NCBI GenBank assembly: GCA_903921455.1
Contig: CAIXPZ010000051.1
Coordinates: forward strand, 1-38,625
Length of the DNA stretch: 38,625 bases
Source: an uncultured Verrucomicrobia subdivision 3 bacterium
GTDB taxonomy: Bacteria > Verrucomicrobiota > Verrucomicrobiae > Limisphaerales > UBA11358
Reading direction: 5' to 3'
Shown here piece by piece: positions 7,265 to 16,372 of this stretch (positions are counted from its first letter, which is position 1; every line of letters begins with the position of its first letter). The translations under genes and the position numbers were made by a program. Below the pieces are notes generated by a model. It saw only the letters and a list, made by a program, of their open reading frames with translations. It did no database searches and was not told the origin of the DNA.

Positions 7265-10200
7265 AAACCATCGCCGCCTGCAACCGGGCTTTGGTTCGGA
7301 ATGTGAGCGAGCCCCGGCTGCTGAAGGAAATCTGTCAGGCCATTGTGGAACACTGCGGCTACCGCATGGCGTGGGTGGGGTTGCCCGCCGCCGATGGCAA
7401 TAAGCCCGTTCGCATGGTGGCCAGTGCCGGTTTTGAAGCTGGTTACTTGGAGCAGGCTAAAATTACCTGGTCCGCCGATGACGCGCGGGGGCGCGGGCCT
7501 TCCGGCGTGGCTTTCCGCACCGGTGAAATCGTGGTCTGCAATGATTTTCAGAACGATCCGCTCACCCAACCGTGGCACCGGGAGGCGGCCAAGCGGGGTT
7601 ACGCCGCTGTCATCGTGCTGCCGCTTAAAAATGCCGGTGAATGTTTCGGTTTATTGATGATCTACGCCGCCGAGCCCGACGCGTTTCAAGCGGAGGAACA
7701 GGCCTTGCTGGCCGAGCTCGCGGGTGATCTGGCGTTCGGCCTGCACGGCTTGCGCACGCGGGAGGCCCGTCGGCGGGCGGAGTCGGCGCAGCGGGAAAGC
7801 GACGAGCGTTACCGGGCTTTGTTTGAGCGGTCGCTCGACTGCGTGTATCTCAACGATTTCAACGGACGTTTTTTGGACGCCAACCCGGCGGCGCTGGAGT
7901 TGCTGGGCTACCGGCGGGAGGATATTTCCCGGCTCCAGTTCGCTTCCCTGCTTTCGGAAGACCAGCTGCCGCTCGCATTTCAGATGCTCGCGGAGGTCCG
8001 GGCCAACGGCTTTCAGAAGCAGCCGATGGTGTTCCAGTTATTGCATCGGGACGGGGTGCGGCGGGTCGTGGTGGAAATCCAGGCTTCCCTCATCTACCGC
8101 GATGGCCAGCCGTTTGCCATTCAGGGCATTGCGCGCGACATCACCGAGCGCAAGCGGATCGAGGCGCTGCAGCTAGAGCAGGCTGCCCTGAAGGATCAAC
8201 TCACCAAAATCGTCGCGGCGGTCCCCGGGGTGATTTACTCGTTTCTGTTGCGCCCGGATGGTTCGGCTTGCTTTCCGTATGCCAGCCCCGCGATCGAGAA
8301 CCACTTTGGCTTCACCGCCGAACAGCTGGCGCACGATTCCGGCTATATCTTTGCGAATGTTCATCCGGCTGATCACGGGCGGGTGCAGGCGGGGATCAGC
8401 GAGTCGGCCCGGACCCTGACCGTTTGGGCCGATGAATTCCGTTTTCTGCATCCGGTCAAAGGGGAAATCTGGGTTTCCGGGCGCTCTGTGCCGCAACGTC
8501 TGGCGGATGGCGGCACGCTGTGGCATGGATTCACGATGGAAGTCACGGAGCGCCGCCGGTTGGATGAAAAATTACACGCATCGTTGACCCTTTATCGTTC
8601 GCTGGTAACGCATCTGCCGTTGGGGATTTTTGAAAAAGACCAGCAGGGGCGTTACATCCTGGTCAATCCCGAATTCTGCCGGATCAAAGGCCTGCAGCCG
8701 GAGGATTTCCTGGGGAAAACCCCGATGGAAGTCCGCACCGCCGCCCTATCCGGACATGAGACAAATGAGCTGACCACCAAATATGCCGCCGCCGGCGAAG
8801 CGCATCATCGGCAGATTATAAAATCCGGCAAGTCGGTTGAACTGGATGAGGAATATTTGATGGCCGACGGCACGAAGAAATTCATCCACGTCATGAAGTT
8901 TCCCGTGTTGGGTGCCGACGGGCGGGTCCTTGGTTCTCAAGGCGTCCACATTGACATCACCGAACACAAGCGGGCGGCAGAGGCGCTGCGGGAAAAAGAG
9001 CGGCTGCTGCAGACCGTGCTGGATTTGGTGCCGCATTTTATCTTCGTCAAGGACGCGCAGAGCCGGCATTTGCTGGTCAATCGCGCCTGCGCGGCGGCCA
9101 ACGGCCGGACGCCGGAACAGATGGTCGGTTGCACGGATCTGGATTTGGTGCCGGACCGGGCGCAGGCCGAGGCCTTCATCCGCGACGACCAGGAAGTCAT
9201 CACCAGCGGCAAGCCAAAGCTTGTCGCGGAAGAGGCTTTGACGAATGCCGCCGGGGAGCGCCGGATCTTGCAGACCGTCAAAATCCCCTTCACCACCTCG
9301 GTCGGTGCCGTCACGGCGCTCATGGGCGTGGCGGTGGATATCACCGATCTGAAGCGGGTCGAAGCGGCGTTGCGCTCAAGTGAAAACCGCTTCCGGAAGC
9401 TGTTGGAAAAAGCGCCGGTGCCCATGTGCCTGGTTGAATCGGAAACCGGTGTCTTCTACCGGAACGAGCGGTTCGTTCAGATTTTCGGTTATACGGCGGA
9501 ATTGGTGCCGACGCTGATGGTCTGGTGGCGCCGCGCCTATCCTGACCCGAAATACCGGCAATCGGTCATCGAAACGTGGGACGCAGCGGTCGGCAAGGCC
9601 CGCGCCACTGGCCGGGACATCCAGCCGCTTGAATACCGGGTTACCTGCCAGAACGGGGAGGAGCGCATCGCGGAGATTTCCGGGATCGTTGTGGAGGAGG
9701 GGATTCTGGTGACGTTGATCGACCAGACCGATCGCAAGCGGGCGGAGGAGGCGCTGCGCTTCCACAAGAATCTCCTCGAGGAGACCGGGGCGATTGCCAA
9801 GGTGGGCGGCTGGTATTTCGATGCGCTCTCCGGTAAGGGGTTCTGGACCGGCGAGGTGGCGCGGATCCACGATCTGGACCCGGCTGTGCCCGTCACCAAA
9901 GAACTGGGATTAAAATTTTACGTGGGCGACTCGCGGCCGAAAATCGAGGCCTCTGTGCAGGCCGCGGTGGACCAGGGGCTGGCCTATGATCTTGAGTTGG
10001 AAATTGAAAGCGCCAAGGGCGTTCGCAAATGGGTGCGCACCATCGGGCATCCGGTGCAGGAGGGGGGGCGGGTGGTCCGGGTGCAGGGCTCGTTCCAGGA
10101 TATCACCGAGCGCAAGCAGGCCGAGGCGTTGTTGCGGGAGAGCGAAGAGCAGTTGCGCACGATGTTTGAACTGGCTTCCATCGGGATCGCCAAGGCTGAT

Positions 10201-12405
10201 CCCCGCACCGGGCAGTGGCTGAGCGTGAATAAAAAAATGTGCGCCATCACCGGCTACTCGGCTGACGAGTTACTGCGGATGAAAATTCCCGAGATCACCC
10301 ACCCGGAAGACCGGCCGACGGATCGGGAGCTGTTCCAGCAGGTCGTTCGCGGCGAGCGGGCGGACTACCGGATCGAGAAACGCTATCTGCGCAAGGATGG
10401 CACGGAAGCCTGGGTCAACGTGAATATGTCCTTGCTCCATGACGCCGAGGGTAAGGCGCTCCGCACCATGGCTACGATTGAGGACATCACCGAGCGCAAG
10501 TTGGCCGAGGCGGCGTTGATTGAGAGCGAATGGCGGTTCCGCGTCTTATTTCAAAATATTTCTTCCGTCGCCGTGCAAAGCTATGGCTTTGACGGCACCA
10601 CCCACTATTGGAATCGTGCGTCGGAACAGCTTTACGGATTTGCCGCCAAGGAGGCGGTCGGTCGTAACCTGATGGATCTGATCATCCCGCCGGAAATGCA
10701 CGCGGGCGTGCGGCAGGCCATACAGCAGATGGTTCAGACGGGGCAGCCCATCCCCGCTGCCGAACTCACCCTCCGGCGCAAGGATGGCTCGCCGGTGACC
10801 GTCTATTCTTGCCATGCCATTGTGCAGGCGCCCGGGCGGGATCCGGAATTGTTCTGCCTGGACATTGATATCACCGAACGCAAGCTCATTGAGGCGGCGA
10901 ACGCCCAGCTCACGACCATTGTTGAGCAGGCCACCGAGACCATCGTCATCACCGATACGCATGGCCACATCCTCTATGTCAACCCGGCGTTTGAAAGCAT
11001 CACCGGCTATACCCGCGCGGAGGTCCTCGGCCAGAACCCGCGGATGCTCAAGAGCGGCCGGCAGGATGCCGAATTCTACCGCAAGATGTGGGATACGCTC
11101 GGTCGCGGGGAGACCTGGCGCGGCCATTTCAGCAACCGGCGCAAGGATGGCTCGCTCTATGAAGAAGAAGCGACCATCTCCGCCATCCGCAACGCCAATG
11201 GCGAAGTCATCAATTATGTGGCCGTCAGGCGCGATGTGACGCACGAAGTGGCGCTGGAGTTGCAATTGTTGCAGTCGCAAAAAATGGAAGCCGTCGGCAC
11301 GCTGGCCGGCGGCATTGCGCATGATTTCAATAACATCCTGACCACCGTGTTCGGGTATAGCAATCTTCTCCAGCTGGACCTGGAGGATAATGCCGGGGCT
11401 TTGGAGAAAGTCGGGGAAATTCTGAAAGCCGGCGAACGGGCCAAGGATCTGGTGCAGCAGATATTGACCTTTAGCCGCCGGCACGAATTGGAACGCCAGG
11501 TCATCCGGCTGGATAGCATTGTCAAGGAAGCGGGGAAATTGCTGCGCGCCTCCCTGCCATCGAATATCAGTGTGGACATCGAGCTGGCGGCGGACGCCCC
11601 TTGCGTGCTCGCGGATGCGACCCAGATTTATCAGGTGGTGATGAATTTGGGCACCAATGCCCTGCACGCCATGGACGGGGGGGCCGGACGGCTTACTATC
11701 AGGTTGGATGCGTTTCAGCCGGATGAAGCCTTCCTCCAATGTAATCCGCAATTGCACGCCATCAAATATGCGCGCTTGACGGTCATCGACACGGGTCACG
11801 GCATGGATGCCCTGACGGTGAAGCGCATCTTTGAACCGTTTTTTACCACCAAACCGGTCGGCAAGGGAACCGGCCTCGGCCTGGCCGTGGTGCATGGGAT
11901 TGTAGAGGCGCTCGACGGCGTCGTCGCGGTCGAAAGTGAACCGGGACGGGGCACCGTCTTCTCCCTGTATTTTCCGGCGCAAATGAAGAACGTCCTGCTG
12001 TCGGATATGCCGGAAGGGATATTCCCCGCTGGTCGGGGGCAGAGGATATTGTTGGTGGATGATGAGGCGGCGATCGTGAAGCTGTATCAGCCGCTGCTGA
12101 AAGCGTTGAAATACCAAGCCACGGTCACCCAAAACCCCCGGGAGGCCATCGGCTGGGTCCGGCAGAATCCGGCGCAATTTGATCTGGTCATCACCGACCT
12201 GACCATGCCGGAAATGACCGGATTGGATCTGGCCCGCCAGCTTCATGCTTGTCGCGCCGACCTGCCCATCGTGCTGGCGACCGGGTTCAAGGCCACGGTC
12301 AGCGCGCAACTGTTGGCGGATGCCGGTATCAGTGAGTTGGTTGAAAAACCCGTTAGCATAACAATTCTCGCCGAGGTGCTGCATCGCCTGCTGAGCGGGA
12401 AATGA
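7114..12405 (+). CDS. Giant hybrid sensor histidine kinase: PAS, GAF, nine PAS, HisKA, HATPase, receiver
   Basis: The 1763-codon frame holds, in order, the end of PAS 1, a GAF domain (about 52-212) and nine PAS/PAC units (about 229 to 1385), each ending in a D-I-T-E-R-K-like linker helix. The HisKA domain has the phosphorylated His1403 in GGIAHDFNNIL. An HATPase follows with N-box MNLGTNALHAM, G1 DTGHGMD and G2 GKGTGLGL. A C-terminal receiver has VDDE and the phospho-acceptor Asp1695 in ITDLTMPEM. No membrane segment is seen, so it is likely a soluble kinase sensing several intracellular signals. With no separate regulator beside it, its receiver probably feeds an unlinked phosphotransfer protein. 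With the upstream piece it totals ten PAS domains. The last PAS and the HisKA segment closely resemble those of the kinase at 23788-26724, suggesting a shared origin. Translation must enter from 6686 by a frameshift, or start internally. Confidence 0.93.
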   Translation: MAMATKDGSPLSVCLEARCEPDGRRCRLALLDITARIQAQEKLRVTERALKTIAACNRALVRNVSEPRLLKEICQAIVEHCGYRMAWVGLPAADGNKPVRMVASAGFEAGYLEQAKITWSADDARGRGPSGVAFRTGEIVVCNDFQNDPLTQPWHREAAKRGYAAVIVLPLKNAGECFGLLMIYAAEPDAFQAEEQALLAELAGDLAFGLHGLRTREARRRAESAQRESDERYRALFERSLDCVYLNDFNGRFLDANPAALELLGYRREDISRLQFASLLSEDQLPLAFQMLAEVRANGFQKQPMVFQLLHRDGVRRVVVEIQASLIYRDGQPFAIQGIARDITERKRIEALQLEQAALKDQLTKIVAAVPGVIYSFLLRPDGSACFPYASPAIENHFGFTAEQLAHDSGYIFANVHPADHGRVQAGISESARTLTVWADEFRFLHPVKGEIWVSGRSVPQRLADGGTLWHGFTMEVTERRRLDEKLHASLTLYRSLVTHLPLGIFEKDQQGRYILVNPEFCRIKGLQPEDFLGKTPMEVRTAALSGHETNELTTKYAAAGEAHHRQIIKSGKSVELDEEYLMADGTKKFIHVMKFPVLGADGRVLGSQGVHIDITEHKRAAEALREKERLLQTVLDLVPHFIFVKDAQSRHLLVNRACAAANGRTPEQMVGCTDLDLVPDRAQAEAFIRDDQEVITSGKPKLVAEEALTNAAGERRILQTVKIPFTTSVGAVTALMGVAVDITDLKRVEAALRSSENRFRKLLEKAPVPMCLVESETGVFYRNERFVQIFGYTAELVPTLMVWWRRAYPDPKYRQSVIETWDAAVGKARATGRDIQPLEYRVTCQNGEERIAEISGIVVEEGILVTLIDQTDRKRAEEALRFHKNLLEETGAIAKVGGWYFDALSGKGFWTGEVARIHDLDPAVPVTKELGLKFYVGDSRPKIEASVQAAVDQGLAYDLELEIESAKGVRKWVRTIGHPVQEGGRVVRVQGSFQDITERKQAEALLRESEEQLRTMFELASIGIAKADPRTGQWLSVNKKMCAITGYSADELLRMKIPEITHPEDRPTDRELFQQVVRGERADYRIEKRYLRKDGTEAWVNVNMSLLHDAEGKALRTMATIEDITERKLAEAALIESEWRFRVLFQNISSVAVQSYGFDGTTHYWNRASEQLYGFAAKEAVGRNLMDLIIPPEMHAGVRQAIQQMVQTGQPIPAAELTLRRKDGSPVTVYSCHAIVQAPGRDPELFCLDIDITERKLIEAANAQLTTIVEQATETIVITDTHGHILYVNPAFESITGYTRAEVLGQNPRMLKSGRQDAEFYRKMWDTLGRGETWRGHFSNRRKDGSLYEEEATISAIRNANGEVINYVAVRRDVTHEVALELQLLQSQKMEAVGTLAGGIAHDFNNILTTVFGYSNLLQLDLEDNAGALEKVGEILKAGERAKDLVQQILTFSRRHELERQVIRLDSIVKEAGKLLRASLPSNISVDIELAADAPCVLADATQIYQVVMNLGTNALHAMDGGAGRLTIRLDAFQPDEAFLQCNPQLHAIKYARLTVIDTGHGMDALTVKRIFEPFFTTKPVGKGTGLGLAVVHGIVEALDGVVAVESEPGRGTVFSLYFPAQMKNVLLSDMPEGIFPAGRGQRILLVDDEAAIVKLYQPLLKALKYQATVTQNPREAIGWVRQNPAQFDLVITDLTMPEMTGLDLARQLHACRADLPIVLATGFKATVSAQLLADAGISELVEKPVSITILAEVLHRLLSGK

Positions 12406-12435
12406 CGTTCCACCTCCGTCCGCCGGTGGCCAAGC

Positions 12436-12751
12436 CGTCCGCCATGGCGACCCTCTGTAATAGTGCCCGTCCGGAAGGACCCGCCATTAGGCGGGTGCTG
12501 GTGGGTCAAGTTGCGCTGCGACTTGACCTGACCGCGCCGCGGCCACTGGGTGGGATGAATGTTCACCCGATAAACGACTCCCTCGCCTGACGCTCCGCTC
12601 GGCGCCGGCCAAGTCGCAGCGCAACTCTGGAACGCAGCCGGAGCGGGGAACGTCTGTCCTCTGGGGGAGGAAACAGGTGAGGGCGAGCGTTAATACTAAT
12701 TTATCCGAAACGCCCTCCCTTACCCTGGCCCCCCAAGGAGAGGGAGAAACC
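12436..12751 (-). repeat. Dispersed intergenic repeat family 1, copy B (inverted)
   Basis: Read on the minus strand it repeats the landmarks of copy A in the same order, from TCTCCCTCTCC and GGGAGGGCGTTTCGG to the CAGAGGGTCGCCATGGCGGA end. It occupies nearly the whole gap between the kinase stop and the alpha-CTD-like gene. It may act as a bidirectional terminator or be a relic of a non-autonomous mobile element; neither is shown. Confidence 0.8.
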
Positions 12752-12819
12752 TGCGCCGCCGCATGGCCGGTCAACGGCCAGGGCCGCATCAACGGCAGCC
12801 AGCCGCACCGCTGGCCCGG

Positions 12820-13239
12820 CTAACCGCCCGCGGTGAAAGCCGGAGCCGGAGCAGTCGCCTGGCGGGACAACCAATCGGCCGGGGCCGGGAAGCGCTTGAC
12901 CAGCCGCTTCAATTCCGCCACGGTTTTTTTGCCGCAGTAGCGCAATTGCATCAGGTCGGCATAGGCCACCCCGTCCAGATCGCCCAGCCGCCAGTAATTA
13001 TTCAGCACCAGCGTGGTGCGCAACCGCGTGGACAGCTTGTATCGGGACAGTTCCCGTTCCGCCAGCGCGGGCGCGATGTGAACGACCTCATCCGCCCGTT
13101 CCGGATGGGACGCCAGCGGCCGGGGATGCGACGTCAAATGGGGGTGCAAACACTCGATCTTGGCCTGCATGCTGGCGTGGTTTGGGCAAGGGTCCGGTGA
13201 ATACGCCCACCACATGGTATAGCATCGACTTCTTCTCAT
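12820..13239 (-). CDS. Small protein with an RNA polymerase alpha C-terminal-domain-like helix-hairpin-helix fold
   Basis: 139 residues. Residues about 62-113 (ELSRYKLSTRLRTTLVL, then LGDLDGVAYADLMQLRYCGKKT, then VAELKRLV) line up with the alpha-CTD pattern: a Leu-Ser-x-R helix, a GDL turn, and the helix-hairpin-helix with G-[RK]-K-[ST]-x-x-E-[LI]. In RpoA this domain binds UP-element DNA and activators. The N-terminal 60 residues are Cys/His/Pro-rich and unrecognised. A GGAG precedes the ATG at 13239 by a usual distance, which supports this start. There is no RpoA core domain, so it is a stand-alone relative that could bind DNA or compete at promoters (inference). It lies downstream of the giant kinase on the opposite strand, ending close to repeat copy B. 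Confidence 0.72.
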   Translation of the reverse strand: MRRSRCYTMWWAYSPDPCPNHASMQAKIECLHPHLTSHPRPLASHPERADEVVHIAPALAERELSRYKLSTRLRTTLVLNNYWRLGDLDGVAYADLMQLRYCGKKTVAELKRLVKRFPAPADWLSRQATAPAPAFTAGG

Positions 13240-13755
13240 AAGCGCTCCGCCGCCGGCAGCCGGACGGCGGATAAACTCCCGGCCCCATACCCGCGAGCAT
13301 CAGAAGCCCACCGAATGGCGCCGTGCTGCATTCTATTTTCTTAATACTCCCAAACCCCCACCGTGTCTAGTAATATTCAACCAACGGGATTTAAATGCTC
13401 GCGCAGCGCGGGCAGACAGCAATCCCAATCCCGGGCGTTTGCGGACATTTTAGAAGGTCTGGAAGATGACTAAGAATCCGCTCTGGCTGCGGACGAGTTC
13501 GTAACGATGTTGACCGAGACGCATAATGGGAAAGGGTTATTGCCGAATCAACCGTGCCAGCGCACGCTGGCAGTCTTGAAATTGAAATGGCTGGGTAACA
13601 ATCATTGAGCAAGATTTATTCTGGGACTGCCACATTTATGCATGCTAATTTTGGGCGGCGTTGCGGCGGCTGTCGGTCTGTTGTTTCTGGCACATCGGCA
13701 CGGGCAGTTGCGTGGAATGGTGGATGCGAACAAAATATCAGTGCAACCTTAAGGG
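13240..13755. other. Gap with only small or degenerate open frames
   Basis: No solid gene. One plus-strand frame reads a run ending ADILEGLEDD, a stop, a 45-codon run (ESALAADEFVTML...), another stop, and then a 36-codon piece from the ATG at 13642 to 13752 (MLILGGVAAAVGLLFLAHRH) that looks like one membrane helix. These could be remnants of a decayed gene or chance. A 73-codon minus frame over 13391-13612 has no credible features. Confidence 0.4.
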
Positions 13756-14394
13756 TTATTTAATATTAAAACTGGCGAATCCCGAAATCACATTCGTTTC
13801 GCCTTTTTGTTTGGTATAAGGAACCGAGCGACCAACTTGGATTGTGTATTGACCGTTGCTGGACAAGTTGTAACTGTCATTCAGTTTCACGGTAAATCTT
13901 CTTTGAACACCAACAGGCAGCACAGGCATGGACCGTGAGCCATTATTTACATGGCGTAATTTTTCCTGAAAAGTCATTTGGTCAGTGATTTCATCATTTT
14001 TTTGCAGTTGCTTGTTCCCCATGAAAACGTTGAATTTCATCTCGTTGTCCTTTGGTAGAAAAACAAAATATTTATTCGGCTTATCACTCACGTTCCGTAA
14101 AAGTATCGAGGCGATGATGGGTTCACTGTTGGTAAAGGTGTCTTTGGAAAAACGAATTGAAAGTTGAAAGCCTTCTACGATGCCGCCCCAATGGCCTTCT
14201 GGATCGACGGCCGCCGGACGTGATTCTTCTGCCTTTTTGGCTTGCTGGATCTGGTCATCCGTTGGCACAAACAGTGCATGGGTATGGATCTCTTCTGTGG
14301 CAAAAAACAAGTTGGTCTGGGCAATAAGCGGGGTGGAAAATATTAACAGAAAGATGGATGTGATTATCGGTGTCTTCAAAATATTTATGGTCAT
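13756..14394 (-). CDS. Secreted protein of unknown function (212 aa), second gene of an A+T-rich pair
   Basis: Begins with a hydrophobic signal peptide (PIITSIFLLIFSTPLIAQ), giving an exported mature protein of about 185 residues. The body reads as beta-strand-rich, with a segment GFQLSIRFSKDTFTNSEPII followed by ASILLRNVSDKPNKYFVF. That resembles the first strands of immunoglobulin-like or BsuPI-like domains; this is a resemblance of pattern only. The ATG at 14394 overlaps the stop of the preceding gene (TAATG), so the two are probably translationally coupled. Base composition is clearly A+T-richer than the neighbouring GC-rich genes, a sign of recent acquisition or a different origin. Confidence 0.75.
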   Translation of the reverse strand: MTINILKTPIITSIFLLIFSTPLIAQTNLFFATEEIHTHALFVPTDDQIQQAKKAEESRPAAVDPEGHWGGIVEGFQLSIRFSKDTFTNSEPIIASILLRNVSDKPNKYFVFLPKDNEMKFNVFMGNKQLQKNDEITDQMTFQEKLRHVNNGSRSMPVLPVGVQRRFTVKLNDSYNLSSNGQYTIQVGRSVPYTKQKGETNVISGFASFNIK

Positions 14395-14894
14395 TACTTC
14401 GAGAATGTAATGGCTAATGGGTTTGAAGTTATTTCACATTTTTTATGAATAGGCGGGGCCACATAGCACGCAACTTGTTTTTCCGCTGTAATTTTATAAA
14501 TGCCTACTTCGGTAAAACAAAACAAATCACTTAAATCGTAATCTGACTCTCGAAATTCCATCGGATTGAGTTTAGGAAACCAACCTGAAATGGCTTCGTG
14601 CAAGGCATCATGTTTTGGTGAAACATCTTTGCCTGATGGTGAGGTTATAGTCCATTTGAAATCATTGGGCAAATTTTCAATGCGAAACATCAAGATTTCA
14701 TTAGTGGATAGATTGGTGACTTTTACGGTCACCATTACTGGCCCATTTGTCTTTATTTGTTTTCCCGACTCTTTGAGACTTATAGATATATTTGCATCGC
14801 AGCATAAAACGGCAGAGTTGGTGTTCTCAGAATATCCCTTCGGCAACGTGATTGCGGGTAATAGTATTAACAGCAGAAATTTAATAGTTTTCAT
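14394..14894 (-). CDS. Secreted protein of unknown function (166 aa), first gene of an A+T-rich pair
   Basis: Signal peptide KTIKFLLLILLPAITLPKG is followed by a beta-rich body (NISISLKESGKQIKTNGPVM, then VTVKVTNLSTNEILMF) with the same arrangement as its downstream partner: strand, 'gx-p-v/i' loop, 'vtVkvtNlS/vSd'. Two pairs of Cys are present (CC near the mature N terminus; Cys in FCF and VACYV), so disulfides are possible. It overlaps the next gene by one base (TAATG), so the pair likely forms a dicistronic unit of related exported proteins. No catalytic motif is visible; a binding or inhibitor role is possible but unproved. Confidence 0.75.
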   Translation of the reverse strand: MKTIKFLLLILLPAITLPKGYSENTNSAVLCCDANISISLKESGKQIKTNGPVMVTVKVTNLSTNEILMFRIENLPNDFKWTITSPSGKDVSPKHDALHEAISGWFPKLNPMEFRESDYDLSDLFCFTEVGIYKITAEKQVACYVAPPIHKKCEITSNPLAITFSK

Positions 14895-14984
14895 GGCTTA
14901 TTACTGTTGTTGGTAAAGCAAACTCTAGCCTTTCCTTTTGCCGGCTGGGTATCCTGATTTCATGGAATGCGGGTCAACTGCGTC

Positions 14985-15998
14985 TCAGGGTTTGCGCAGA
15001 TACTTTTTGATGAACAGCAGATAGCCCAGAAACGGCAGCGTGAACAGCGCCGTGAACCAACTCAGGCGGTTGCCCGTGAACAGTCCCAGCTTCCGCATCC
15101 GTTCGATCTGCGCCGGCGGAAAGCCCTGCAATTGATACATCTCGATGATGTCATGGTGCGCATACGTCAGCAGTGCGGAAATCAGGAACAGCACCATCGC
15201 CACGAGGATGAGCCACCAGCCGCGCGCGTCCAGCCGGTATAACCACCAGGCCGCCAGGCCCCACACGACGGCGATGCCCACGCAGGCCAGCGCGCCGGGC
15301 AGCCCGGTCACAAACATTCCGAAACACGGCATCACCGCATGGCCGGTAAACGGCCAGACCAGCATCATCGGCACGGCCAGCCACGTCCACAGGCTGAACC
15401 CCAGCACCGGCAGCGGACAGGCATCCGTCCACCGCGGCACCGGGTCGCGCGCCTCGCAGGTGGCTTTCACATGGCGGCTGCCGTAGAAGAACACCCACAG
15501 CGCCGGCACGAGGACGAAAAAGATGACGAAGAAAATCGTCGTGCCCACGACCACGCCGGTGATGGCGGCGGGCGGCATCGCCGGCTCGCCGGTCTTGGCA
15601 TTGGGCGGCAGGTTGGCGAACGTCTGCCTCATGATGAACGGCATGACGGCCGTCATGCCGATGCCCGTGACGAGCCAGCTCCAGGAGAAGATGAGCAGCA
15701 GCGCCCGTCCCCAGCGGCGTTTCAGGATGGAGCCGATGCCCAGCCAGAACAGCGCCACCGTCAGCCCGCCATAGATGACCAGCGCCATCACCAGGCTGGA
15801 GGCATCGGCCGGCGGCGCATCGGCGGGCCTGATCTTCAGCAGCGAGACCACCATGAACAGCGTGAACAATCCGCATAAACCACCCAGCAGGAGGGTGAAA
15901 ATGCCAAAGAGGGTCAGGCCGGTGGAACGATCTTTATAGTCCAGCACGGGTGGAGGCGCGGCGGCCGGCGATGCGAGGGGCGGAATGGCTTCGTTCAT
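14985..15998 (-). CDS. Polytopic inner-membrane protein of unknown function (337 aa)
   Basis: After a short cytoplasmic Pro/Ala-rich tail (about 28 residues) there are eight hydrophobic stretches long enough to span the membrane, at roughly 28-54, 68-92, 96-122, 144-172, 194-218, 222-254, 262-284 and 312-332. No transporter or enzyme signature was recognised. A polar loop with RHVKATCEARDPVPRWTDAC separates the fourth and fifth helices, a feature seen in uncharacterised verrucomicrobial membrane proteins. The antisense frames across it are shadows. It is flanked by gaps on both sides and is probably monocistronic. Confidence 0.85.
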   Translation of the reverse strand: MNEAIPPLASPAAAPPPVLDYKDRSTGLTLFGIFTLLLGGLCGLFTLFMVVSLLKIRPADAPPADASSLVMALVIYGGLTVALFWLGIGSILKRRWGRALLLIFSWSWLVTGIGMTAVMPFIMRQTFANLPPNAKTGEPAMPPAAITGVVVGTTIFFVIFFVLVPALWVFFYGSRHVKATCEARDPVPRWTDACPLPVLGFSLWTWLAVPMMLVWPFTGHAVMPCFGMFVTGLPGALACVGIAVVWGLAAWWLYRLDARGWWLILVAMVLFLISALLTYAHHDIIEMYQLQGFPPAQIERMRKLGLFTGNRLSWFTALFTLPFLGYLLFIKKYLRKP

Positions 15999-16048
15999 AA
16001 TTTTGTTTTTCCCGATTCCATGGTTTGCCGGGGAAGGGAGTTCATTTG

Positions 16049-16118
16049 GCCGTCCTGATTTGATGTTGTGAAATCATTGCCAAGTTGCCCTTTGAGATGT
16101 TCCGCCGATGCTACGCCG
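16049..16118 (+). repeat. Dispersed repeat family 2, copy 1
   Basis: About 70 bases (GCCGTCCTGAT..., CATTGCCAAGTTGCCCTTT, TTCCGCCGATGCTACGCC) that recur at 22306-22370 with roughly eight mismatches over the core 56 bases and a 3-base gap. Both copies lie in gaps between genes. The rest of the 15999-16372 gap shows no gene. Confidence 0.65.
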
Positions 16119-16372
16119 ATGATCCGTCAGGTCAATTGGAAAAACCTCTAAGCGGCAATCCCCGTCCCCCGGCGCCGCCGCATCAATGATTGGCAGGAAT
16201 CCAACCCACCCTGATTAGCCCGGCGAAGGTCTTCCCCCAAAAGGGCTATTCATCTGCGAGGTGGGCGAATTTAGCTTCTGAAACGAATGGCTCAGGGTTG
16301 CGCGTTATAGCATCTCAAAACCAGATCTTGATCCGCGCTGGATGGCCCGGTCGCGCTTTTCAGTTCAGAGTT

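Noticed and set aside
10546..12384. 612-codon minus-strand open frame
   Set aside because: Lies wholly opposite the HisKA/HATPase/receiver part of the kinase, which has all expected motifs; the antisense product has no domain character.
12402..12590. Small plus-strand frame after the kinase
   Set aside because: Runs through repeat copy B and is not conserved in other copies.
13391..13612. 73-codon minus-strand frame
   Set aside because: No domain, signal or ribosome site; the plus strand here has equally doubtful pieces.
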